NCBI GenBank assembly: GCA_025060195.1
Contig: JANXCQ010000017.1
Span: 26,613-90,612, forward strand
Source: Gemmatales bacterium
Lineage (GTDB): Bacteria; Planctomycetota; Planctomycetia; Gemmatales; HRBIN36
Length of the DNA stretch: 64,000 nucleotides
Reading direction: 5' to 3'
In this document: piece by piece, positions 54,203 to 63,890 of the stretch
How positions within the stretch are numbered: the first letter of the stretch is position 1
How the letters are laid out: the number at the start of each line of letters is the position of its first letter
Notes under the pieces: model-generated
What the model was told of the DNA's origin: nothing
The model's input: only the letters and a program-made list of their open reading frames with translations
Database searches by the model: none
Translations under genes and position numbers: made by a program

Positions 54203-55747
54203 ATGGTAGCCCAAGCAGAAACATTACGCCTGGTATTAGAGATTCGCGATCGGGAGGTAATTGAAGAACTGAGCAAGTTTTCCGACGAGGCTGAACGTCA
54301 AGCCTTTGCCTTAGCGGCTTTACGTATAGGTATCTTAGCGCTGCGCCAGGCCCGCGGCGACTTAGATAAACAAACCATTCGGGAAGAGGCCGACCGATTG
54401 TTAGAAAACCTGCGCAGCTGTCTTTCCTCGCATCAGCAGCTCCTCAGTGAACAACTCGAATCAGCACTACGACATTACTTCGACCCGCGAGACGGACAAT
54501 TTCCCCAGCGCGTCGAGCGCCTCATCGGACAGAATGGCGAGTTAGAACAATTTTTACGCCGTTATATCGGTCAGCAGGATTCGGAATTAGCTAAGACCTT
54601 AGCAGCGCATGTCGGCGAAAATAGCCGTCTCATGCAGTATCTCTCTCCCCAGCAACGCGAGGGTTTATTAGCACACTTACAAAAGCTCGTGGAAGATAAA
54701 CTCCGTGAACAACGCGAACACGTCTTGCAACAATTTTCCCTCGACAACCAAGACGGGGCCTTATCCCGATTCCTACGCCAACTCAAGGAGCATCAGCAAC
54801 AAGTAGCCGGCGACCTGCAAACCAAGATCGCTACTGTCGTGGAAGAGTTCTCCTTAGATCGGGAGGACTCCGCATTAAGTCGTCTGGTACGCAACGTCCA
54901 AGACGCGCAGAATAAGATTATCTCGGAGTTTTCGTTGGATAATGATAACTCAGCCTTATCGCGCCTTCGCAAAGAGTTGATAAGCACCTTAGAAAAAATC
55001 CGGGACTCGCAACAGGCATTTCAGCAGGAGGTGAAGAAGGAACTGGCGGCCCTCCAGGCGCGCAAAGAGGAGATGCAGCGGTCGGTGCGGCATGGTTTGC
55101 AATTCGAGCAGGCGCTATATCAACACTTGCGTAATGAGCCCACCCTCTTCGGACACCTGGTCGAATTTGTGGGCGATAAAGTCGGTAAGTCGCCGCGCTC
55201 GAAAGTCGGCGACATCGTTATCCAACTGAACAACGATTCTGCGGCTGCCGGCGCCCGCATTGTCATCGAGGCCAAGGAACAGCAGAGCTATACCGAGAGG
55301 CAAGCCCTGGAGGAACTCGCCCAAGCGCGGCAAAACCGAGAAGCCCAAATCGGCATCTTCGTCTTCTCGCGAAAAACTGCGCCCAAAGATATCCGGCCCC
55401 TCTTTCGTCAGGAGAATGACATCCTCACGCTGTGGGACCCGGAAGATCCAAGCACCGATATCTATTTGCAAGGCGCCGTGCTTGTTGCCTTAGCACTATG
55501 CGTCCGTGCGGCCAAGCAGAGCACCCTCGCCAGTGCCGATATCGAAGTTCTTGAAAATGCATTAAGACAGCTGGAAAAATCTCTCACGGGACTGGAAAAA
55601 ATCGAAAAATGCGCAACCACGATTCGCAACCAGGCAGACGAAGTTCACAAGGAAGCCACGAAGTGCCGTAAAGAACTCGAGAATCAACTCGACGCCTTAC
55701 GCCACTCTCTCGAAAGCTTGCGCCACTTGTTCCAGCGCGGCAATTAA
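54203..55747 (+). CDS. Coiled-coil protein with FSLD repeats and a PD-(D/E)xK-like core
   Basis: 514 residues. Residues 1-300 are helical and charged with three near-identical units beginning FSLDNQDGALSRF (178), FSLDREDSALSRL (216) and FSLDNDNSALSRL (243). Residues about 300-430 look like a restriction-endonuclease fold: Glu302, SKVGDIVIQL (Asp337) and RIVIEAKEQ (Glu356, Lys358). The end (460-514) is a coiled coil. The pattern recalls RmuC/DUF2130-type DNA-maintenance proteins but is not clearly either. CGGAG precedes ATG 54203. No phage or toxin neighbours. Confidence 0.7.
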   Translation: MVAQAETLRLVLEIRDREVIEELSKFSDEAERQAFALAALRIGILALRQARGDLDKQTIREEADRLLENLRSCLSSHQQLLSEQLESALRHYFDPRDGQFPQRVERLIGQNGELEQFLRRYIGQQDSELAKTLAAHVGENSRLMQYLSPQQREGLLAHLQKLVEDKLREQREHVLQQFSLDNQDGALSRFLRQLKEHQQQVAGDLQTKIATVVEEFSLDREDSALSRLVRNVQDAQNKIISEFSLDNDNSALSRLRKELISTLEKIRDSQQAFQQEVKKELAALQARKEEMQRSVRHGLQFEQALYQHLRNEPTLFGHLVEFVGDKVGKSPRSKVGDIVIQLNNDSAAAGARIVIEAKEQQSYTERQALEELAQARQNREAQIGIFVFSRKTAPKDIRPLFRQENDILTLWDPEDPSTDIYLQGAVLVALALCVRAAKQSTLASADIEVLENALRQLEKSLTGLEKIEKCATTIRNQADEVHKEATKCRKELENQLDALRHSLESLRHLFQRGN

Positions 55748-56020
55748 CTAAGTATTTCGCGCTCATGGGCTAATTAATCTAAGTCTTTAGCTTCAGGCGG
55801 CCCTATCTTGGTTGCGTTGCTGCTTGTTCTATAAATGCATTACTTACTGATTAACCAGTAGACCCCCTCTGGCGCGGTCAATATAGGCTAAACTAAATCA
55901 CTAAACTACCATGAATTTCTCCCCGCATTAGTCCGTGTGATTTGGGGTTCGATACTAATGTCCAGATTTCTCGCTATCTGCGCTAACAAATTCCCGCAGA
56001 GAGTTAGTCGACATCCTTGT

Positions 56021-56812
56021 TTAGTCGCGAGTCAATACTTCTACCCCGTGCTCGGTAATTGCTATGGTGTGCTCTACATGTGCGCTCGGCAGGCGGTCGC
56101 GGGTAACTATCGTCCACTTATCAGGTAGAGTCACCACCTCCTTATTGCCCATGTTAACCATTGGCTCCACGGCCACGACGATGCCCGGTTCCAACCGCCA
56201 ATCCGAACGTTTCAGCTCCCAATTGGTGTAATTCGGTACCTGAGGCGGCTCATGCATGGTACGTCCGATGCCGTGGCCCACGTATTTCTCCACCACGGAA
56301 TAGCCATGTTGTTTAACGAACTTTTCCATCAAGGCGGCGACTTCCGACCACCATTGGCGTCGTCCCATTTCCCGAATGGCCAATTCGAGGGTTTCTTCCG
56401 CGACGCGAACCAAACGCCGGATTGCGGGGCTTCCCTCGCCCACAATCACGCTGATCGCCGCATCAGCGCACCAACCGTCTTTTTTGCAGGCCGTATCTAC
56501 TTTCAATAAGTCGCCCTCCCGTAAGACCCGCGGGCCAGGTATCCCATGCACCACCTGTTCGTTGACGGTAATACAGCACGTCGCGGGAAACGGAACCCGA
56601 CCTGGGTGTCCTTTGAATAGGGGCTCCACCCCTTGTCGCCGATAAAATTCCTCCACCGCCTGGTCTATATCCACAGTGCGTACACCAGGCTTAGCCATCT
56701 CCCGCGCTAAGCGGAGAGCAGCGGCCACGATCTTCCCGGCCTCACGCATCTTCGCAATATCTTCAGGGCGTTTATATTCGATTTTCTGCGCTTGCACTCT
56801 TTTCAGCATCAT
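56021..56812 (-). CDS. map: Methionine aminopeptidase type I
   Basis: Removes N-terminal Met from new proteins. 263 residues. Metal ligands: VDTACKKDGWCADAAIS (two Asp), GHGIGRTMHEPP (His), VVAVEPMV and AHVEHTIAI (Glu residues). Substrate His in NEQVVHGIPG. Follows adk by 65 bases; together they are a piece of the usual secY-adk-map order, here away from ribosomal genes. Confidence 0.95.
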   Translation of the reverse strand: MMLKRVQAQKIEYKRPEDIAKMREAGKIVAAALRLAREMAKPGVRTVDIDQAVEEFYRRQGVEPLFKGHPGRVPFPATCCITVNEQVVHGIPGPRVLREGDLLKVDTACKKDGWCADAAISVIVGEGSPAIRRLVRVAEETLELAIREMGRRQWWSEVAALMEKFVKQHGYSVVEKYVGHGIGRTMHEPPQVPNYTNWELKRSDWRLEPGIVVAVEPMVNMGNKEVVTLPDKWTIVTRDRLPSAHVEHTIAITEHGVEVLTRD

Positions 56813-56877
56813 GGCAGCTTAGTTGCATTTGTCGTGGCATTTAGCGATTATTTACCATCTGAGAAGGCCCAATATAG

Positions 56878-57534
56878 TCACTTATCGCCTGAGACAATAC
56901 CGCTAAGTCGCCGGAAAATATCTTCCGGCTCTCCCAGCCCACTTATCTCGAACAATTTGCCTTGCTCTCGATAATAATCTATGACTTGCGGTAAAGTGGC
57001 GTGATAAACGCGGAGGCGTTCGCGCACTGCTTCCTCTCGATCGTCGCTACGCTGTACCAAGGGAGTGCCGCAACGGTCGCATTGACCTTCCCGTTGAGGC
57101 GGACGCCGCGGTAGGTGGTATATGGCGCCGCACACTAGACAACTGCGCCGACCGCTGATGCGCTGGACGAGTTCCTCATCGGGAACAGTAAGCAAAACCG
57201 CGCGGTGCAGCGGCAGCCCTACCTCGTTTAAGACCGCATCGAGCGCCTCGGCTTGTGGCCGCGTTCGCGGATAACCGTCGAGCACGAAACGCTCCGGTCG
57301 GTCAGCGCGACGAAACCGCTCACTAATCACACCATTGACCACGTCGTCGGGAACGTAACGCCCCTGCTCCATATAAGGACGCGCCACTTGACCCAAGGGC
57401 GTGTTCTGCCGCACCGCCTCGCGCAGAATGTCGCCCGTCGAAATATGCGTCAAGCCGCACCGCTCTTGGAGTAAGTGGGCCTGCGTTCCCTTACCACTTC
57501 CAGGTGGACCTAAGAGCACCATCCGCATGCGCAA
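56878..57534 (-). CDS. adk: Adenylate kinase
   Basis: 218 residues. P-loop GPPGSGKGTQ, AMP site STGDILREAV, DGYPRTRPQAEALD, and a LID with four cysteines (CLVC and CDRC) that bind zinc, the long form of the enzyme. Interconverts ATP + AMP and 2 ADP. It starts at ATG 57534 (the next Met codons at residues 3 and 5 are alternatives). Confidence 0.95.
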   Translation of the reverse strand: MRMRMVLLGPPGSGKGTQAHLLQERCGLTHISTGDILREAVRQNTPLGQVARPYMEQGRYVPDDVVNGVISERFRRADRPERFVLDGYPRTRPQAEALDAVLNEVGLPLHRAVLLTVPDEELVQRISGRRSCLVCGAIYHLPRRPPQREGQCDRCGTPLVQRSDDREEAVRERLRVYHATLPQVIDYYREQGKLFEISGLGEPEDIFRRLSGIVSGDK

Positions 57535-57787
57535 CCTGGCCTAAATGTTGCAGTCTCTTCACGGATACTTCATTTTAGGCGATGCTAACTTGTAAGTCAC
57601 TATACGGCACAACAGACACGGCTCCCCAACTGACCAATTCATCTTGCTATAGCTGCATAAAATGGCATAGAAAGCTGGGTATGGCGTCCGCGTTCACTAA
57701 GCGACACCTGCTTCGGTCCTGTTACGACTAGCAAACGCACTTCACAGCACACGCTCAGCAACTGAGCATGACATAGGAGGCAGAACC

Positions 57788-59551
57788 ATGGCAGTTCTGA
57801 CAGAGCGACGCAAAGAACAAATTCGCCAAGCCGAAGAAGTGCTCAGCCTGGAAGGACGCCAGTTAGGTTTTGCCCGCAGCCTGTTTTTCGGACATTTTCG
57901 CTCCGATTTGATTTCACCGTGGCCCACGTTGGAACTGTCCCAACAAGAGGCGGCCGACGAACTGATCGCCCAATTCCGCGAGTTTGCCGACGCCACGATC
58001 GACCCGTTCGAAATCGATCGCTTGGCCGACATTCCCCAGTCGGTGATGCAAGGCTTGGCCCGTTTAGGAATGTTCGGACTGACCGTACCTCGGGAATTCG
58101 GCGGATTGGGACTTTCGCAATCCGCGGCCGTTCGCGTCATGGAAGCCGTGGGCAGCATAGACGCCAGCATCGCCGTGATGCTCAACGCCCACCACAGCAT
58201 CGGCCTGCGCGTCATCCTGCTTGCCGGCACGCCTGAGCAGAAGCAGCGCTGGTTGCCACCACTGGCACGAGGCGAACAGCTGGCCGCGTTTGCTCTCACT
58301 GAACCCGAAGCGGGCTCCGACGCGGCCAATGTGCAAACTCGCGCCACGCCCTCCGAGGATGGTCAGGTGTATTACCTGACCGGCGAAAAACGTTACATCA
58401 CCAACGGCGCCATCGCAGGCGTCCTGACCGTGATGGCCCGCACTCCAGTACCAGGACGCCAAGGCACGCATGTGACCGCTTTCCTAGTTACACCCGACCT
58501 GCCCGGTTTCGAAATCGTGGAAGCCCGCATGCCCAAATGTGGCATTCGTGGCACGGTGACCAGCCGATTAGCTTTCCACGACATGCCCGTACCTGCGGCC
58601 AACGTCTTAGGCCGACTCGGCGAAGGACTCAAACTGGCCCTGACCGCGATTGACTACGGCCGCATTACCTTCGGCGCCACGTGTACAGGTGCCGCCAAAG
58701 TATGTCTGCAAGCGGCCACGCGCCATGCAGTGCAACGTCGTCAATTCGGCCAACGGCTAGCCGATTTCGAAATGGTCAAGGAAAAACTCGCCCTCATGGC
58801 CGCAGACATCTTCGCCATGGAGTCGGCCACACACCATGCCGCTTCGTTGCTGGACGCACAAACAGGCGATTACATGCTGGAAACCGCCATCGTGAAGGTC
58901 TTCGCCTCGGAAGCCCTGTGGCGTATCGTCAACGACACGATTCAGATCTTCGGCGGCCAGGCTTATTTCTGCGACGAGCCTTACGAACGCATGATGCGCG
59001 ACGCGCGCATCAACCTTATCGGCGAAGGTGCTAACGACGTGCTGCGCGCATTCGTGGCCCTGGTCGGTCTCCGCGAAGTAGGCCAGCAACTCAAACTCAT
59101 TGCCGACGCACTGTGGCGCCCCTGGGAGCAATGGCAAGCGCTTCTCCGCTTCGCAGGACGACGCATCTACTTCAGTGCCCCAACAATCCCAATTACGCAC
59201 GAAGAACTCGCCCCGGAAGCATCGCGCCTCGCCGATGACATCGCCTACTTCGGCAAGGCCGTCGAATCGGCTCTGCTTCAGCATCGCGAAGGGATTGTGG
59301 AAAAACAATACATCCAAAAACGCCTAGCCGACGCCGCAACGGAACTTTATCTTTCCTCTTGCGTCCTCAGCCGACTCGACTCCATGCTTCACGTCCCCGA
59401 CCCCAGGACCGCCAGATTACTCAATCGCGGCCGATTATTCCTGGCACAATCCTCGCGCCGCCTCCGTCACTACCTCCAATCCCTACGCGACAACGACGAC
59501 GCCCTTATCACCACTGTCGCCAACGAAACCATTAGCGAGATTCATCCCTAA
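57788..59551 (+). CDS. Acyl-CoA dehydrogenase with C-terminal extension
   Basis: 587 residues, similar in size to the very-long-chain form. FAD-binding segments: AFALTEPEAGSDAAN, YYLTGEKRYITNG and VLGRLGEGLKLAL; C-terminal helical domain with QIFGGQAYFCDEPYERMMRDARI and GEGANDVLRAF carrying the likely catalytic Glu. The last 150 residues are an extra helical domain. First step of beta-oxidation on a long-chain or specialised acyl-CoA. Strong AGGAGG precedes ATG 57788. Confidence 0.9.
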   Translation: MAVLTERRKEQIRQAEEVLSLEGRQLGFARSLFFGHFRSDLISPWPTLELSQQEAADELIAQFREFADATIDPFEIDRLADIPQSVMQGLARLGMFGLTVPREFGGLGLSQSAAVRVMEAVGSIDASIAVMLNAHHSIGLRVILLAGTPEQKQRWLPPLARGEQLAAFALTEPEAGSDAANVQTRATPSEDGQVYYLTGEKRYITNGAIAGVLTVMARTPVPGRQGTHVTAFLVTPDLPGFEIVEARMPKCGIRGTVTSRLAFHDMPVPAANVLGRLGEGLKLALTAIDYGRITFGATCTGAAKVCLQAATRHAVQRRQFGQRLADFEMVKEKLALMAADIFAMESATHHAASLLDAQTGDYMLETAIVKVFASEALWRIVNDTIQIFGGQAYFCDEPYERMMRDARINLIGEGANDVLRAFVALVGLREVGQQLKLIADALWRPWEQWQALLRFAGRRIYFSAPTIPITHEELAPEASRLADDIAYFGKAVESALLQHREGIVEKQYIQKRLADAATELYLSSCVLSRLDSMLHVPDPRTARLLNRGRLFLAQSSRRLRHYLQSLRDNDDALITTVANETISEIHP

Positions 59552-59835
59552 GCATTCTTATTCGTGCGTACCGCTACTTCCATCCGCATTAATCGGATGT
59601 TAGCTCGACTTAGATGAGACACCCTCGCCAACTTAGCCAGAACATTACCGACATCCTTGGCCATCGCATATTATCTATCATCAGCCAATGCGACCAGCAT
59701 CACACTAGCGAGCCTGATAAGATATGGCCATCAATCCTTGGTATCCGAATTCACGCTCAAGTCTTCTAAAATTTTTTCCCAATTCACCTTAACATAAACT
59801 CCTTCACACGTAAACAAGTTGAGGGTCTCACCACG

Positions 59836-60603
59836 CTAGTCAAACTGCGGTAACCAACCCCATCGCGAGCCAACAAGTGGCCAAATACGATATTTTCCTA
59901 ATATTTTGCCCGACTCGGCGTTGATAACAAAGAAATCGGCATCAAGACAATAAGTCTTAGCCACAGCTAGCACTAAATACTTGTCATCCGGTGTGATTGC
60001 CAAGGCCGGAGCCGCACAGGGTTCTTGACGTATCCACGGCACAACTATATATTCATAATCTCCCTTGTAAGGCTCGAGTTTTAGTATCTTATACTCTTCG
60101 TTACAGTTTACGCTCCGTGAGGTAATATGGAGGCACTTTCCTTGACGACTCATAACTGCAGAACTTGCACATATAAAACACTCTACGTCCGGTGCTATGT
60201 CAGTATACAGTTTCTGAAAACCAATTTCAAGAGAGTCAAGTCGTACAAAAACAACACCGCTTTCCCGGATGGGACGCTGCACTTGAAATACATCTGTCCC
60301 TATCACCATTCTCAGGAATTTCCGCTCCCAATCGAGCGCAAAAGCCAGGGCTAAGGTTTTGTCAATCCAATTTGGAACGGGTTGCCGCTAAGGAGTCGCA
60401 CGCAGCCGCTTGCCGCTGGCAAGATCGTACTCTTCGAGTCCAATTATCGTGGAACACAAGATGACGCGCTCTCTATCGGCCGATATACCAATCCATTCCA
60501 GAGGACACGACTTCGGCTCCCTGCTGCGCTGATCGTAAAATTCCTGAGCCCAGCGCAGCAACAACTTCTTTTTACTGACATCGACCTCAAATAACTGAAC
60601 CGC
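59836..60603 (-). pseudogene. Decayed beta-propeller (WD40-like) gene
   Basis: Minus-strand reading with typical propeller wording: AVQLFEVDVSKKKLLLRWAQ, EWIGISADRERVILCST, EYDLASGKRLR, then an in-frame TAG at 60388-60390, and after it WIDKTLALAFALDWERKFL leading into the open frame at 60309 (PALAITPDDKYLVLAVAKTY, ADFFVINAESGKILGKYR). A second lesion lies near 60600, where the preceding LPDLRSGGLTE is in another frame. Only the piece from 60309 to the stop at 59836 could still be translated (157 residues). Confidence 0.65.
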
Positions 60604-60926
60604 TCAGTCAGTCCTCCTGACCGCAAATCTGGTAACACGAACTTTTTGTACTAGTCTTCTTTCAGCTAACGCACTCTGCTAGGCGGGCGGCCTTGTGTCC
60701 AGACCCCCGCTAATAAGAACCCCAATGCACCCGCGACTACGAGCAGTTGTATCCTAAACCCCATAGTTGCCTATCCCGCCGCTTTACTTGATTCACCGAG
60801 ATATCACCACCTGAACTTATTTCCTATGAGTGTTTGAGAGATAAACTCAACGTATCGGATAGTGCCCCCGACGTCAATACTTTTCATATGTTCCACTCCC
60901 CCTTTCTTTGTAAAAACTTGCAAATG

Positions 60927-61771
60927 CTATGTAACCTTATACTTCATCCTGGCATTGTCTGTCGAACCAGGATTAAGGCATGGATAATGGACCCTGCTAG
61001 TGAGATTGAAGCTGGTGTCGGTGTAGCCGAGTTTTAGCAGCTTCGTCCTGATCGAGTCTTGAACTTTAGTTAGTTCCTTACCCAAATCGACCGGACTCAG
61101 AGCCCATTCCATAATTTCTTGGATAGGGAGAGGGAAATTGCGCTCTGCTGGATGAGTTACAGTAGTTCCTCCGAACTTATTTTCAAAAACCGACCTGGTT
61201 AGTTTCTCAAGTTGTTTCATTACTTCTGCCTCGAGCGGAGCTCCATGGGCCTTGTTAACATCAGGGAGGGGCTCATACTTTCTAGCAGCGATGGTACCGT
61301 ACGAGCAATAAAATCGCCTATATCTAAGTCCGATGGTTGATCGTTCCACACCCCGGGAGCGTTCGGTCAAACCATTTGTTTCCGGGCTTGCTGGTACTCC
61401 TGCCAGGCATTCGCTTCAATACCCGTCCACGCCTCCCACGCGCTATTCAGTGTAAAGTGAAAGGCGCTTTCTAGCTCCAAGCGAGTTTCTTTCAAACCCA
61501 CATTAATTGCTGTGATTGTCTCAGTATAAGCGAACCGAGCACTGCCTTCCACATCTGTAGAACTAGCCAGCGCCGCATTCGTCCTTCCTAGCCATTCATC
61601 GTAAGCTATCTCTATAGCTTAGACCTTAGCCGGCCCTGCCTGTTCCACCGTTACATAGGAAGCCTCGTCAGCAGTGTTAGCCACAGCACTATATACTTCT
61701 TCCTCGCCAGGATGAGCCAGCCGAGCCTGACGCCCTTGGTCCGATAACGCTTAGACCTCTTCTTGCTGTTA
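60927..61771 (-). pseudogene. Degenerate gene of unknown family with several in-frame stops
   Basis: In the frame of 61367-61552 the sequence reads as protein well upstream: QQEEV, stop, ALSDQGRQARLAHPGEEEV..., KV, stop, AIEIAYDEWLGRTNAALASST, interrupted by TAA at 61769-61771, 61751-61753 and 61619-61621. It ends in TGA near 61367, where a second frame starts (ATGA) and runs to 60927 with RKYEPLPDVNKAHGAPLEAE and VFENKFGGTTVTHPAERNFP. The two pieces probably were one gene. No domain recognised. Confidence 0.55.
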
Positions 61772-61875
61772 TCCCGTAAGGGCTAGATGTCTCTAAGTCT
61801 CACTAAGGTTCTAAGGAGGCATGAAAGGTTAGCTTGGCCTTCCTGAATCCCAAACATTAGACACGTCCACGGAGG

Positions 61876-62829
61876 CTACTTCGAAGGATGGGGCATAATT
61901 ATAGGCCGTCCCGTGGGTTTTCCCGTGAGTATATCAAACGGCTGGAAAGTTTCAGTGTTGTTTTTTACGTCCCAAGTTGCCGACACTGCGCTCTTCATGT
62001 CCGCGGCCCGATAAAGCCTGCTGTGTAATTCTACCTCATCAAGATATATGGTATCGGGATCGTTACGAGGTAACTTCCAGATACGCTTCAGACTCTTAGC
62101 ATCAAAGCAAAATATGTCATAGCCGCTCTCTAGCAATAACAGTCGCTGACTTTGGACTTCTAAATACGCGACTAAATGCCCAGGACAATTAGCAAGAGCC
62201 ATTCTGCTTGCCAGGTTGCCTGTCTCGACATCCCAGAAAATCACCTCACCATCTGTGTTGTATCCTGGGATGCATCGGTTATCGGGTGAAAAAGCTAACG
62301 ACCCATATCCCCAAAACGGCTCATCCAGGAATTTTCTTACACTCCATTGCTGCTTAGTGCCAATCCTACAAAGATGAGTCAACTCATCATCGGGGAAAGC
62401 AAACAAAGAACTGTCCGAACTAAACACGCCATACGGCATTAGGCAACCATTATCCCTAGTGCGAAACCTAGGAAGAACTCGCAGGGATTGGTATTCCAAA
62501 ACGACTACCTCGAAAACTTTACTTGCAGCGACGTGGCGTACCACGGCGTGGGATTTGCCGTCCGGAGAGACCTGTAAGCCTCCAGTGCGTGGCGACTTGA
62601 TGATAGACACCGGAGGCTCTTGTCGCCCCACATCCACGCGATAAATATGAGTGTCTATGTCCGAAAATAAGAATTCAGTGGCCCTCTGCGGATGGAAAGC
62701 AGCTGCCTGAAATAAAGGTTTATTCACCCGATAAAAATTATAGACCCCCCGCAGCATGCAGAGATTTATCACTCGGACAGTGCCGCCGTTTTTGCCATCT
62801 ATAATCCGTAGCCGCGCTTCCTTATACAC
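61876..62829 (-). CDS. Beta-propeller-like protein, probably 5'-truncated
   Basis: 317 residues from GTG 62829. WD40/YVTN-style units: GGLQVSPDGKSHAVVRHVAA, GSLAFSPDNRCIPGYNTDGE, VIFWDVETGNLASRM and DIFCFDAKSLKRIWKLP. The same frame continues upstream with propeller-like sequence (ARYLVYSEYKIAIISSEWG) to a TGA at 62938, without any start codon, so the present gene has probably lost its beginning. No signal peptide is seen. It lies in the eroding region. Confidence 0.5.
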   Translation of the reverse strand: MYKEARLRIIDGKNGGTVRVINLCMLRGVYNFYRVNKPLFQAAAFHPQRATEFLFSDIDTHIYRVDVGRQEPPVSIIKSPRTGGLQVSPDGKSHAVVRHVAASKVFEVVVLEYQSLRVLPRFRTRDNGCLMPYGVFSSDSSLFAFPDDELTHLCRIGTKQQWSVRKFLDEPFWGYGSLAFSPDNRCIPGYNTDGEVIFWDVETGNLASRMALANCPGHLVAYLEVQSQRLLLLESGYDIFCFDAKSLKRIWKLPRNDPDTIYLDEVELHSRLYRAADMKSAVSATWDVKNNTETFQPFDILTGKPTGRPIIMPHPSK

Positions 62830-63383
62830 GCCCCACTCGCTCGAGATTATCGCTATTTTGTATTCCGAATAGACTAGATAGCGAGCCTGGGCTGAGACTT
62901 TGCTCAGTCCGAACCACCACGTCGTGCTAACGGCATCTCACAGACGGAGCAGCGTTATTAAGCAAGTCAGCGACACCCGCCCCGCCATATGCTATACTCC
63001 GTGTTGCGAGGGATTAAAAATATTTGCAAGACGGCATGCGTTCGCAGACTTATATAATTCCTCCTTCACGAGGTAGCAATATGCATGATGTACTACGGGA
63101 GTATTATCACTGCTTGCAGTCGCGTCGATCTTAGAAACTAAACGAGACAAACATGATCGAGCTGTATCATACAGCAAGACGCGAAAAATCGAACATAAGA
63201 TCTAGAGAATTTCGATCCATTAAGTTACGGGTAGCTCTAACAACTTATAGCTCAGAAAGCCCGGCCAAGACTCTGCGCGGACGGGGCCGAGTCAATCATG
63301 CACCCATGGACGGTTCACATCCTCAAGTTTGCGGTCGAGAACCATGAAAATTGATCGACCGAAAATAACTTTCGCTTGTGCGA
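62830..63383. other. Non-coding or decayed stretch
   Basis: 554 bases. The first 108 bases on the minus strand continue the propeller frame (to 62937). The remainder holds only short open frames with no recognisable product; one at 62992-63177 has a protein-like middle but no ribosome site. No repeat or terminator was found. Confidence 0.4.
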
Positions 63384-63890
63384 TCAATCGTCGATCTTGA
63401 TATACTTTGCCCGCTCACGCACCAGCGGATGCGGGTCGTTCTGCAGTTTCTTCACCAACTCCGGCGTGCGAAAGAAAGGATACTTTATCAGCACATGCAC
63501 CGCATACCGTCGGGTATACCAGGCCTCATCATTAGCCAGCACCACCAATTCCTGCAGCGATTCTCGTAACTCCGCATGTTCTTTGAACTTATTCATAATT
63601 CTCCATGCAGTCGTCTCCAGGAGATGACTTGCCCATTTGAATTGAGAACTCGTTAATTTTGAGTCTCCTATCAATTCATCAAAGACAAACCATGCTTTGT
63701 CATTGTACTCCCTATAAAGATATTCAACCAAGGCTGGAGGTGTATCTTTACCGAAGCGCCGAATTATTGGCCCATAAGAGAAGACAGTCTCTGAGGTTCG
63801 GTCAGCCGTGACATCCGGTCCAGCCATGTTCGTCAACGCCCATGGGACCGCCTGATATCTGTCAATCAAGATGAGCATATAATGCGCCAC
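63384..63890 (-). CDS. HEAT-like repeat protein, fragmentary
   Basis: 168 residues from GTG 63890 (ATG 63878 is an alternative). The end reads like a HEAT repeat: DEAWYTRRYAVHVLIKYPFF, TPELVKKLQNDPHPLVRERA. The front is unlike any domain I know (TADRTSETVFSYGPIIRRFG). It overlaps a partial frame coming from beyond the window edge by 25 bases, so it may be the end of a larger, frameshifted gene. No good ribosome site. Confidence 0.5.
   Translation of the reverse strand: MAHYMLILIDRYQAVPWALTNMAGPDVTADRTSETVFSYGPIIRRFGKDTPPALVEYLYREYNDKAWFVFDELIGDSKLTSSQFKWASHLLETTAWRIMNKFKEHAELRESLQELVVLANDEAWYTRRYAVHVLIKYPFFRTPELVKKLQNDPHPLVRERAKYIKIDD

Noticed and set aside
61619..61771. Stop-codon reassignment (TAA read as amino acid)
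   Set aside because: All intact genes of the window end normally at TAA, TAG or TGA; a pseudogene explains the stops.
62992..63177. 61-residue minus-strand open frame
   Set aside because: No start context or homologous wording strong enough; in a decayed region.
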